64,000 bases of DNA from Ailurus styani (taxonomy: Eukaryota; Chordata; Mammalia; Carnivora; Ailuridae). The stretch lies in assembly GCA_002007465.1 (NCBI GenBank), contig LNAC01001238.1, positions 168,170 to 232,169 of the forward strand, written 5' to 3'. Under the pieces are notes generated by a model. The model was not told the origin of the DNA. It saw only the letters and a program-made list of their open reading frames with translations, and did no database searches. A program made the position numbers and the translations under genes. Every line of letters starts with the position of its first letter. Position 1 is the first letter of the stretch. Of this stretch, positions 11,601 to 22,605 are shown one piece after another.

Positions 11601-12741
11601 ATGCAGGACCCCATGTATGAAAGGGCCCCTATTTACATTCATGCTATATTGTCATTGTCTTGAATAATAACAATAATTTTTATTGTCTCAGTATACTAGA
11701 TTGTAAAGACCAAATACACGGAGTTGCTATACTTGGATAGTCAGAACCGAGATCCTCAGAAAATTCAACCTGCTAGCTCTACCCTAAGATGTTACCACAC
11801 AACCTATGTATTATCTAGCAGATGAGGTTATGATGCCAGGCCCTCCACCAGACTAAGTCTATAGCAATAACACAATAGGACTGGATTCACACAATACATG
11901 CATCACTTTAAACATAACTGGAAGCATAAGGCATCTTGATAATGGTAGAGAGTAGGATACTAATCATTTGAAATAATTTGGTCTCTCAAGAATCCAGATG
12001 GGGAATTCATAGTCATTCAGATTTGGAAGGCAACTTAAAGGTAATCTGTTTAAACCTCTCAGTGGCATCTGGCCTGCTCAGAAGACTTTATTATAATTTT
12101 TTTATTTCCCATAAAGGCTCCCAATATTAAGTTTGTTATTATTATTTTTAAGGTTAAGATCAGAAATTGAGACCAGATATGTTTAATATCTTCTGGCTGC
12201 TTTAGAACTAAGCAAGATTAAAGGTTTGTTTCATCAGATATCCTTTTTGACAAATGATCCAAAATGCCTTTAGTCATCATCAGAATGTAGGTTGAGCCTT
12301 TGTGTGTGTGAGAATATTTTTCTCAATTTATTATAATTTCTGTGATTTATGCACAACACTGATGGAAACAGCCTGATGTAGATTTCCAAGGCGCAGTGTG
12401 GGAGGCACTGTGTGCGCACAAATCCTGTTATTTGTTAATAGGATTTGTCCACATACCTCAATGTCCAGTCTGCTCAATGCTTTGAAATATTGAAGCTGCT
12501 TTTCATTTCCTGTTAAATCCGATTGGCAGCAATGTCAATGCTACAGCTCAACCCAAAAACAGAAGTACAACTACAAGCAAGAATACACAAGTGGTAAAAT
12601 AGTCATAAATGCCACCATGAAGCAAAAATTTCCAATAGCAGGAGGCCATCTGGGGAATTTAGTTACCATACCAGGCCCAATTCTAAAGTAAGATATTTAT
12701 CTTTGACTGTATTTTGACTCATAATATTGATGACTGCAACA
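11601..12741. other. Unassigned non-coding DNA
   Basis: No recognised gene. It includes a short stem-loop at 12418-12448 (see findings) in a stretch with lower AT content than its surroundings. Confidence 0.5.
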
Positions 12742-12973
12742 CAGTGGGTTCTTAATAGGGGGCAATTTTGCTTCCTACAGGACATGTGGCAATGTCTGGA
12801 GACATTTTTGATTGTAATGACTGAGAGGTACGATCCATCAAGTGGGTAGAGTTTAATATTAGTGATTATTAACCAGGGATGCTTCTAAATATCCTATAAC
12901 ACATATGAAAATCCCTCATAGCAAAGAATTATCTAATACATTATTTTCAGTAGTTGTGAGGTTAACAGCCCTG
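12742..12973 (+). mobile_element. MER5A-like non-autonomous hAT DNA transposon
   Basis: CAGTGGGTTCTTAATAGGGG opens the element. The diagnostic internal segment 'ggcaatgtctggagacattt' is at about 12788-12807, with 'agggatgcttctaaatatcc' later. The end 'gttaacagccctg' is the complementary terminus. It is longer than the usual roughly 190 bp through an extra segment around 12845-12870. Confidence 0.75.
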
Positions 12974-13721
12974 GACACAAACATTCCAAACCAATCTAAT
13001 AATCATAAATCATGGTTTTCCTTTTCTACCATCATTTAGAATATAAACAGCAATGTCAATTGGGGAACAAACACGTTTAAATACATAGGAGGTGATCCTG
13101 GTACATTTTTGTGTTGGTGACATTTAAAAATATATCTCTTGCTAAGTATTTTGACTGAGATAAGAAGTACTAATGATGAGAAGAGCAAAAGCAGATTCTT
13201 AGAAATATTAAAGTCAAAGGGACTTCTGGTTCAGAACTGGCAAACTCTATTCCCTATCAAGCCAGTGCAGCAAGATGTATGGGTATTCCATGAGTAGACA
13301 TTCAGGTCAAATGACACAGTGAAATGCTGGCTTCAATGGGATGAAATACATTTTAATTCTGAAGGACCATTCTCAGAGCTTGGAAGTGCTCACAGGCACC
13401 ATGGATCTCCAAAGGTGACTGTAGTAAAAACAGAAAAAAGTTTTCACACTCACTGAACCATTAAATCCTTTTCTCCTAAAACATGTGTTCATATTGCCTT
13501 CAACAAAAGTTCGAGTCCAGCCAGCATGCTCATAAGTAAAGTATTGTACAAAGCTCAAGTTATTTGCTCAAAATTCTTCCAAGTCAGGACCAAGCAAGGA
13601 CAATATCAAACACACCTCACCCAATCCTTTCTTCCTTATACCATGTCATGTTTTTTCATACAGCTATTATTTTTAAAAATATGGATTAATTACATTATTA
13701 CATCATAGCATATAATGGTTG
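12974..13721. other. Unassigned non-coding DNA
   Basis: No recognised repeat or coding signal. Confidence 0.5.
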
Positions 13722-13737
13722 GAATACATATTATTTG

Positions 13738-13738
13738 G

Positions 13739-13770
<32 letters not shown>

Positions 13771-13967
13771 TTCCTTCCTTCCTTCCTTCTTCCTTCCTTC
13801 TTCCTTCCCTCTTTCTTTATTTTAGAGGGGAGGGGGAAGAGCAGAGGGAGACAGAGAATCTCAAGGAGACTCCCCCCGCCCCACTCTGAGCATGGAGCCC
13901 TGAGATAATGACCTGAGCTGAAATCAAGAGTCAGATGTTTAACTGACTGAGCCACCCAGGTGCCCCA
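13738..13967 (-). mobile_element. CAN SINE with expanded (TTTC)n/(TTCC)n tail and TSD
   Basis: Minus-strand SINE whose tail, on the left, has become a pyrimidine microsatellite: TTTC units at about 13740-13770 then TTCC/TTCTTCC units to about 13810. The head ends GAGCCACCCAGGTGCCCC. Flanking repeats GAATACATATTATTT (13722-13736) and GAATACACATTATTT (13968-13982) differ at one base. The body is short and diverged, so this is an older copy. Confidence 0.93.
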
Positions 13968-13982
13968 GAATACACATTATTT

Positions 13983-15299
13983 TTAGGCAGAGCATGTTTA
14001 ACCCTCACAACTCACATGAAGTTATTTTTTCCTCTTCTCCTCTTCTCTTCATTAATGTCATCATCATCTTTCCTTTCATCATCACTGCACTATCTCTTCA
14101 ATATAAACTCGGCTACCAGAATTTACCTTGAGGTTAGAGCCTCTGTTCCCCCATGTGGAAAACAACTGGTGGTACACTGGAGTCCCTCAATGTCTGTTGA
14201 ATTAATGAATGCTCCATTTTATAGATAAAGCATAAGAAATATACAGCAGCTAATGTGAAGGCACAAGTACATGTTTTTAAGCACCTGTTATCCTGAAGGC
14301 AGCATGCTAGTTATTTTTTCATATTATCTCATTGAATTAGTGAGACGTAACTGCAACATAAAAAGATAAAGGAAAACTAGCAAAGGAAAGAAAAAAATAA
14401 TACATTCTTCAGAAAAAGAATAGAAACTACAGAATAAGTGATGGAAAACTGAAGGAACATATTTTTTCCCTTGCTTTTGTGTTCTGAGACAGATAGTATA
14501 TAAAACCTGCCCAGACTTTATACTTCGCATATTGACTCACATTCATTTGGTCTTATGCAAAAGGCCAATGATTTTACTGGGTAAAATTTCTCCATGGAGC
14601 TACAAGAAGAGACACAGTGATGAGCAATGAACTTTTCATGACCATCTAGTTAAACTAGCTGGAATTAAACACTTCAGTAGTTCCACTTCAATTTTATTTT
14701 TATTTCTTGTGGTCATGGAGTCTCGTCAACTTAATGTTTAACACATAATTCTCCAAAAACAAAACTAAAAAGGAACTCACTTGGAAAACATAGAGATGAA
14801 AGATCCCCTCTAATAATTAATTCTCTAACACATGTCATTACCTAGTAGATTAGCTTACTGAGGACACTTGTCAGTTCTTCTCTACCAATGTAGAATCCAG
14901 TAATATTAAAAGTGAACTCAGAATACATCCCAGAGAATTATTTTAATGAAAGAACTTTTTACTACTGTGAAAATGCTTAACATTGGGATGTGTAACCAAC
15001 TTAAAGATGTGCAAACCTAAAAGGGTATTACAACTGAAAACAGATAAAACTAGCCTTGAATTATTTCATTTCTGACCCAGAATTAATGTTTTTAACTTCC
15101 AGCAATAGTCAAGGGCTTTCAAAAATCTTAAATCACTGGAAACACATGGCAAACCAACTGAAAGAGTTCCACAAGATACTTTTCATTGACAAATCCATCT
15201 GTCCATCATTTATTCAAACATCAACATGCGTCAACTATATAGAAAGTGCCAGGCTCAGTGATGTGGAGAATTAAAGATAAACACCCTGCTCTTAAACAA
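13983..15299. other. Unassigned non-coding DNA
   Basis: About 1.3 kb in which I recognise no gene or repeat family. Confidence 0.5.
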
Positions 15300-16335
15300 G
15301 TCATGTCCCAATAAAAAGAATCGGATATAAAAAAGGATAACACATGCACACGTGCACAAAACTGGGTAACAATGATGACCAATGTAGCATAGTTTGTATA
15401 AAAAATTGTAGGGAATATAAATGTTCATCAAGAGAAGTGGCTAAAGTAATATGAATAATTCACAGTATGTAATAGCATAGCAGCAGTAAGTAGCTCAAAA
15501 AATCATCCCCAATGCCGAGTTTGAGTGAATAATGCAAGTTGCTAAATAAATATGACTACATAAATATTATATATTCATGGGTATGTAACACATATAGAAA
15601 TGCTTAGGGAAAAAGTCTAGAAAGAAATAAATGAAATGAGAACAGAGGTTCTCTCTAGGTAAAATACTGGAACTAGAGGAGATCATCATAAAAAAATTAG
15701 TTTTACCCATAATGCGCTTATCTTAAAATGAGGACCAATTCATGTATTACTTATCAAATGTATGTACATAGATAGAAAGATGTAGAGGTATATATTAACA
15801 TGATCAATACCATAGGGAGGAACACATAAAGTGATAGAGTTTTGAATGAGTAAAACGGTTCCCTCAGGAGAAATTATGCAACATTTTATGTAGAAACAGC
15901 CATACTTTATTAGTTATAAAAAGAATTCGGAGGTGGATAGAAAGTAAATTAACTATAAGAATACTACGATACACAAAAATTAACAAAAATGGCTTTTGGA
16001 GTTTTGGGAGTCAGGATGGTGGGATGAATAGCTGAAGCATGGTGTTCTTCTTTAGGGCACTGAAACTATTTGGTATGAAGTGGAAGGGTGGATACAAGAC
16101 ATTACCCACTGGAAAAAATCTAAAGAACTGTACAACGTAAAGCATGAATCCTAAAGTAATCTATGGATTTAGTAATAATTATCAATATTGGTTCTTCAAT
16201 TACAACAAACTCACTACACCAATGGAAGTTATTCATAATGGGAAACTGTGGGGGGGCGCTCAGAGAACTCTCTGTAGTTTCTATTCTATTTCTCTGTAAA
16301 CCTGAAACTGCTAAAAAAATAGTCTTTTAATTTTA
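15300..16335 (+). mobile_element. L1ME-like 3' terminal region
   Basis: Old L1 in sense orientation. Late ORF2/3' UTR-like blocks include 'aatgttcatcaagagaagtg' (about 15420), 'gaggttctctctaggtaaaa' (about 15645) and the terminal 'caatattggttcttcaatta' (about 16184) through 'tctgtaaacctgaaactgct' (about 16292), ending in AAAAAAATAGTCTTTTA. Only non-coding remnants remain. From 15635 on, this sequence recurs at 19643 because of the assembly duplication. Confidence 0.75.
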
Positions 16336-16904
16336 AAATGTGATAGAAGAATGCATAAACAAGAAGAACACAAATAAAAGAATAACTAATGCTTTTGGTA
16401 GAAGACTGGGCCACTGGATATATTATATCAATGACATTGAGTTAATACATACAGAGAACAGAGAGCTCTGTTGTGGGAAAGTACACAGAACATTTAATGT
16501 TATTACTGTTATTTATTTACATTTGTTTTGTGTATAATTTTTGATGTCTTAAAGAAGAACAATGATTGTTCCAGGAAGTCTAAGAGTGGAAAACTACTAC
16601 AAGGAGAGAGAACAGTTAAAATGATGACATACATATGTGAAAAACAGCCCTTGCTGGGATTAAAACAGAATCTGGAACAGAATATAAAGTCCAAACTCAG
16701 GTCAAACAGCCTGGAGGTGAAATCAGGATGTGAAGATGAGATTAGGCTGTGAAGCATAGTGACTGCCTACCCAAGGAGTTTGGGTATAAGTATGTGAATC
16801 AGTATTTTTATAAGAGCATGACCTACTCACTTCTGAGCTTCTATGAGATGGTTGGCAATGAGGAGAGAGCAGAAGGGACAGGAACGGATCAGTAAATGTG
16901 TAAT
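16336..16904. other. Unassigned non-coding DNA
   Basis: Several overlapping short open frames on both strands, none with a recognisable domain. The copy is at 20344-20912. Confidence 0.5.
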
Positions 16905-17135
16905 GAGGGTGATGGTTTGGGCATTAAAAATGAGTGGGTTCAAATTCTAGTTCTGATACTCCCTAGCTGTGTATCTAAACCCAAGGCATACATCATAAGT
17001 GTTTTCAATCTCAATTTGCTCATGAGTAATAATAAATGTAATTATAACTCTCAAACAGTTTTGTTGGTGGTATTTAATAAGAGAATGGATGTTAAAAGGC
17101 CTCGTACAGAATCTTACACATAGTAAGTAACCTAG
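16905..17135 (+). repeat. MIR relic
   Basis: Plus-strand MIR layout: 'gggttcaaattctagttctg', 'tagctgtgtatctaaaccca', 'tcaatttgctcatgagtaat', and 'acagaatcttacacatagta' in the expected order. Confidence 0.8.
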
Positions 17136-17718
17136 AGATTTAACAGTTTTTGTCAATGTTCAATACTACTGTTGCTGTGTCCAGGAACCTAGGAGTACAC
17201 AGGGAGAAAAAGGCTGTATTCAGGACAATAGGGAGAGAAAGGGTATGAAAGTGACTCACTATGAGTTCCTGAAGATTGATATTAAAGACAAACACAGGAA
17301 ACAAAGGGGTAAGAGAAGTCTGAGCAAAGAAGTGTTGAACCACAGAGATAAGGACTTCAGGATATTCATCCAAAACCCAACTAAAATCAGAGTAGCAAGC
17401 AATGTGAGAAAACAACAACAACAAAACAAAAGAAACATTTTGGAGCACAGGGCCAAGGAATTCTATGTGAAACTGAGGCATTCTTAAGTGATTCAGAGGC
17501 CATGGGCATCATGGGTACAGGGGGAACATGCACAATAATGCCTGTGATGAAGGCAGAAGACAGCAGAGGAAAAAGTGAAAAAAGTGGGAAGTCAGTGTGA
17601 AATGAGCAAGAAGATAACAGTGGGTTCCACGAAAGTTGTGAAGAATTCTATCTGAAAACCACTATGCTTCTACTGGTCTATCTCCTACTGAGCCTCCACA
17701 CATAAGCCTTAAAGGCAT
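17136..17718. other. Unassigned non-coding DNA with chance reading frames
   Basis: A minus-strand open frame at 17140-17481 (113 codons) overlaps a plus-strand one at 17245-17487. Neither shows a family match and composition is ordinary, so I treat both as chance. Confidence 0.5.
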
Positions 17719-18086
17719 GTCTTAGTCAGACTGGGCTGTTATAACAACGTACAAGAGAGTGGCTAACACATTTATTTCTCAGAGCTGTAGAGGCTGGATG
17801 CCCAAGATCAAGATGCCAGCAAGGCAGGTTTCGTTCTGAGGCCTTCCCTCTTTGCTGGTGGAGAACCACCACACTGTTGTGTGTTCACTGCATCTCTTTG
17901 TGTGTATATGCAGAGAAAGAGTGCTAGATCTCTGAGGTCTCTTCTTTTGAGGGCACTAATCCCATCATGAGAGCTCCACCCTCAGGGCCTAATTACCCCC
18001 CAAAGGCTCCATCTCCAAAAACCATGCATGAGGGGTTAGGGCTCCCACACGCAAATTTTAAGCGGGACACAAATCAGTTTATAACA
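17719..18086 (-). mobile_element. MLT1-type solo LTR (ERVL-MaLR), antisense
   Basis: Plus strand reads as the reverse complement of an MLT1A-like LTR: TGTCTTAGTCAGACTGGGCT at the left end, 'tttatttctcagagctgtag', 'tgaggtctcttcttttgagg', 'gggcactaatcccatcatga', 'gagctccaccctcagggcct', ending with 'aatcagtttataaca'. It is a non-coding LTR remnant with no internal retroviral genes. Confidence 0.9.
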
Positions 18087-18395
18087 AGGCACCACATGCA
18101 ATTTCTTGAGTATAATTAGGACTCATAATTTTCTGAATAATAATTTTCTAACTACCCCTTAAAGTTTTGCATTTTCTATTACGAAGAAGAAGAGAAAATG
18201 AAATATTGAGAAGTATCTGAACTACTCTATGAAACCCATTATACAGATATTTACAAACCCAGAGACACACACAATGATAGTTTTTAAACAATTGTTCCAA
18301 AAACAGTCTGTGGTGGAAATTTACCTTGTTTAACATGCACTGTTCTTGTGACTTTAAAATTTTGTACCTGATATCTTTATAAGAACATTAATCCC

Positions 18396-18597
18396 GAGGT
18401 ACCTGGGTGGCTCAGTGGGTTAAAGCCTCTGCCTTCAGCTCAGGTCACGATCCCAGGATCCTGGGATGGAGGCCCGCATCGGACTCCCTGCTCGGCGGGG
18501 AGCCTGCTTCCTCCTCTCTCTCTGCCTGCCTCTTTGCCTACTTGTGATCTCTCTCTCTGTGTCAAATAAATGAATAAAATCTTAAAAAAAAAAAAAA
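18396..18597 (+). mobile_element. CAN SINE, young, with perfect TSD
   Basis: Sense SINE opening GAGGTACCTGGGTGGCTCAG, with the tRNA-like head, CT-rich middle, AATAAATGAATAAAATCTT and a run of 16 A. The repeat AAGAACATTAATCCC occurs at 18381-18395 and 18598-18612. Confidence 0.96.
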
Positions 18598-18612
18598 AAG
18601 AACATTAATCCC

Positions 18613-19641
18613 CAAATCAACATATCTGTTAGAAAATATTTTGTTTTATAGTCAGGAGGTACTTCATATTATGAATAAAAATATATTTTAATATTGCATT
18701 AAAAAAGATTTTCAAGAGTTATATCAAGAATGGAATAATGTGGGAGAAATAATAAAAGTGATGTTAAAAGTGAATATTTCCTTAATTTGACTTTTTCTTT
18801 CTTGTCATAAAATTTGACCTTTATTATATTAATTAATGTTTTCATTATATTCTCTCAATTTCTAAATCAATGGACAACTACCTAAAATTGTTTTGTTTTC
18901 TAATCATTTTAAAACAATCACTTTCACATTAATTTTGCTCACTGGCATACTGCATCACTAACTATTTAATTTAATGCATAATATTTTACCACCACAACGG
19001 AAAGAACAAATTGAATTACAAACATATAAACTCTGTCCTGCTATTGTTCAATTATCAAATATTTCATTATTCTACTAATTATAACATCTATTATGTTCTG
19101 GGTAGAGGTGAGGTTACCAAGGCATTAATATTGGTTTCTAGGAACTTTAAAGTTAAGTGATTCACTCTTTTTCTCAAAACAATCTCATTGTTTCTCCATT
19201 AGACTCAAATTGTGTCTTACAGGCATATTCAGTGACTAATTATACTATTTTCCACAATGAATCTCTGACAGTGGTAAAAATAAAAGCCTAATTTAGAATA
19301 CAAAAACAATGGATATTGTGGTCATGACCAGTGACTTTTACTCAAAAGTCAATGCCAGCTAATTATAATGCTTGGAAAGTTGCATGAGGGACCAATGACA
19401 ACTCAATTCTATTCAGGTTCTTCCCATTAATAACCCAAATGTCCACCAGTACAACTTTCATCCTCCTAAGAAAAGCCTTCAGAATGCGGCAAACAAAATG
19501 AAAGCAATAATAACTATAAAGTGCTTACCACAGTGTCAGGAACAAAATAAGTGTTCAAAATTGCAAGCTAATGATAATAAGAGTATTATACTACTATCAG
19601 CTTTTGTAAGGACCCTGGTTCAAGATCAGAGAAAACACAAT
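18613..19641. other. Unassigned AT-rich DNA with a short MIR-like piece
   Basis: Mostly unassigned. The stretch 'ataaagtgcttaccacagtg tcaggaac' near 19514-19545 resembles the MIR 3' part. Confidence 0.45.
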
Positions 19642-19642
19642 N
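19642..19642. other. Single-N contig join
   Basis: One N separates ...AAAACACAAT from AATGAGAACAGAGG..., where sequence jumps back to homology with 15635. Not a real base. Confidence 0.95.
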
Positions 19643-20343
19643 AATGAGAACAGAGGTTCTCTCTAGGTAAAATACTGGAACTAGAGGAGATCATCATAAA
19701 AAAATTAGTTTTACCCATAATGCGCTTATCTTAAAATGAGGACCAATTCATGTATTACTTATCAAATGTATGTACATAGATAGAAAGATGTAGAGGTATA
19801 TATTAACATGATCAATACCATAGGGAGGAACACATAAAGTGATAGAGTTTTGAATGAGTAAAACGGTTCCCTCAGGAGAAATTATGCAACATTTTATGTA
19901 GAAACAGCCATACTTTATTAGTTATAAAAAGAATTCGGAGGTGGATAGAAAGTAAATTAACTATAAGAATACTACGATACACAAAAATTAACAAAAATGG
20001 CTTTTGGAGTTTTGGGAGTCAGGATGGTGGGATGAATAGCTGAAGCATGGTGTTCTTCTTTAGGGCACTGAAACTATTTGGTATGAAGTGGAAGGGTGGA
20101 TACAAGACATTACCCACTGGAAAAAATCTAAAGAACTGTACAACGTAAAGCATGAATCCTAAAGTAATCTATGGATTTAGTAATAATTATCAATATTGGT
20201 TCTTCAATTACAACAAACTCACTACACCAATGGAAGTTATTCATAATGGGAAACTGTGGGGGGGCGCTCAGAGAACTCTCTGTAGTTTCTATTCTATTTC
20301 TCTGTAAACCTGAAACTGCTAAAAAAATAGTCTTTTAATTTTA
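19643..20343 (+). mobile_element. L1ME-like 3' end, duplicate of 15635-16335
   Basis: Second appearance of the L1 3' region described at 15300-16335, beginning abruptly at the contig edge. Confidence 0.75.
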
Positions 20344-20912
20344 AAATGTGATAGAAGAATGCATAAACAAGAAGAACACAAATAAAAGAATAACTAATGC
20401 TTTTGGTAGAAGACTGGGCCACTGGATATATTATATCAATGACATTGAGTTAATACATACAGAGAACAGAGAGCTCTGTTGTGGGAAAGTACACAGAACA
20501 TTTAATGTTATTACTGTTATTTATTTACATTTGTTTTGTGTATAATTTTTGATGTCTTAAAGAAGAACAATGATTGTTCCAGGAAGTCTAAGAGTGGAAA
20601 ACTACTACAAGGAGAGAGAACAGTTAAAATGATGACATACATATGTGAAAAACAGCCCCTGCTGGGATTAAAACAGAATCTGGAACAGAATATAAAGTCC
20701 AAACTCAGGTCAAACAGCCTGGAGGTGAAATCAGGATGTGAAGATGAGATTAGGCTGTGAAGCATAGTGACTGCCTACCCAAGGAGTTTGGGTATAAGTA
20801 TGTGAATCAGTATTTTTATAAGAGCATGACCTACTCACTTCTGAGCTTCTATGAGATGGTTGGCAATGAGGAGAGAGCAGAAGGGACAGGAACGGATCAG
20901 TAAATGTGTAAT

Positions 20913-21143
20913 GAGGGTGATGGTTTGGGCATTAAAAATGAGTGGGTTCAAATTCTAGTTCTGATACTCCCTAGCTGTGTATCTAAACCCAAGGCATACA
21001 TCATAAGTGTTTTCAATCTCAATTTGCTCATGAGTAATAATAAATGTAATTATAACTCTCAAACAGTTTTGTTGGTGGTATTTAATAAGAGAATGGATGT
21101 TAAAAGGCCTCGTACAGAATCTTACACATAGTAAGTAACCTAG
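20913..21143 (+). repeat. MIR relic, duplicate of 16905-17135
   Basis: Same element repeated at offset 4008. Confidence 0.8.
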
Positions 21144-21726
21144 AGATTTAACAGTTTTTGTCAATGTTCAATACTACTGTTGCTGTGTCCAGGAACCTAG
21201 GAGTACACAGGGAGAAAAAGGCTGTATTCAGGACAATAGGGAGAGAAAGGGTATGAAAGTGACTCACTATGAGTTCCTGAAGATTGATATTAAAGACAAA
21301 CACAGGAAACAAAGGGGTAAGAGAAGTCTGAGCAAAGAAGTGTTGAACCACAGAGATAAGGACTTCAGGATATTCATCCAAAACCCAACTAAAATCAGAG
21401 TAGCAAGCAATGTGAGAAAACAACAACAACAAAACAAAAGAAACATTTTGGAGCACAGGGCCAAGGAATTCTATGTGAAACTGAGGCATTCTTAAGTGAT
21501 TCAGAGGCCATGGGCATCATGGGTACAGGGGGAACATGCACAATAATGCCTGTGATGAAGGCAGAAGACAGCAGAGGAAAAAGTGAAAAAAGTGGGAAGT
21601 CAGTGTGAAATGAGCAAGAAGATAACAGTGGGTTCCACGAAAGTTGTGAAGAATTCTATCTGAAAACCACTATGCTTCTACTGGTCTATCTCCTACTGAG
21701 CCTCCACACATAAGCCTTAAAGGCAT

Positions 21727-22094
21727 GTCTTAGTCAGACTGGGCTGTTATAACAACGTACAAGAGAGTGGCTAACACATTTATTTCTCAGAGCTGTAGAG
21801 GCTGGATGCCCAAGATCAAGATGCCAGCAAGGCAGGTTTCGTTCTGAGGCCTTCCCTCTTTGCTGGTGGAGAACCACCACACTGTTGTGTGTTCACTGCA
21901 TCTCTTTGTGTGTATATGCAGAGAAAGAGTGCTAGATCTCTGAGGTCTCTTCTTTTGAGGGCACTAATCCCATCATGAGAGCTCCACCCTCAGGGCCTAA
22001 TTACCCCCCAAAGGCTCCATCTCCAAAAACCATGCATGAGGGGTTAGGGCTCCCACACGCAAATTTTAAGCGGGACACAAATCAGTTTATAACA
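21727..22094 (-). mobile_element. MLT1-type LTR, duplicate of 17719-18086
   Basis: Same antisense LTR repeated at offset 4008. Confidence 0.9.
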
Positions 22095-22403
22095 AGGCAC
22101 CACATGCAATTTCTTGAGTATAATTAGGACTCATAATTTTCTGAATAATAATTTTCTAACTACCCCTTAAAGTTTTGCATTTTCTATTACGAAGAAGAAG
22201 AGAAAATGAAATATTGAGAAGTATCTGAACTACTCTATGAAACCCATTATACAGATATTTACAAACCCAGAGACACACACAATGATAGTTTTTAAACAAT
22301 TGTTCCAAAAACAGTCTGTGGTGGAAATTTACCTTGTTTAACATGCACTGTTCTTGTGACTTTAAAATTTTGTACCTGATATCTTTATAAGAACATTAAT
22401 CCC

Positions 22404-22605
22404 GAGGTACCTGGGTGGCTCAGTGGGTTAAAGCCTCTGCCTTCAGCTCAGGTCACGATCCCAGGATCCTGGGATGGAGGCCCGCATCGGACTCCCTGCT
22501 AGGCGGGGAGCCTGCTTCCTCCTCTCTCTCTGCCTGCCTCTTTGCCTACTTGTGATCTCTCTCTCTGTGTCAAATAAATGAATAAAATCTTAAAAAAAAA
22601 AAAAA
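22404..22605 (+). mobile_element. CAN SINE, duplicate of 18396-18597
   Basis: Same SINE with the same flanking repeats (22389-22403 and 22606-22620) and same-length A tail. It differs from the first copy by C to A at 22501. Because both copies share one insertion site, this is not an independent insertion. Confidence 0.95.

Larger units (their letters stand above)
15635..19641. repeat. First copy of a 4007-bp near-identical duplication (contig end)
   Basis: Matches 19643-23649 at a constant offset of 4008 with at least four substitutions seen (16651 T/C, 18493 C/A, 19225 A/G, 19597 T/C) and no indel noticed. It ends at the single N at 19642. See findings for why this is read as a haplotype artefact. 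Confidence 0.97.

Noticed and set aside
17140..17481. A 113-codon minus-strand open frame rich in Leu and Phe, repeated at 21148-21489
   Set aside because: Hydrophobic look comes from AT-rich antisense sequence; no family match, and its repetition is the assembly duplication, not conservation.
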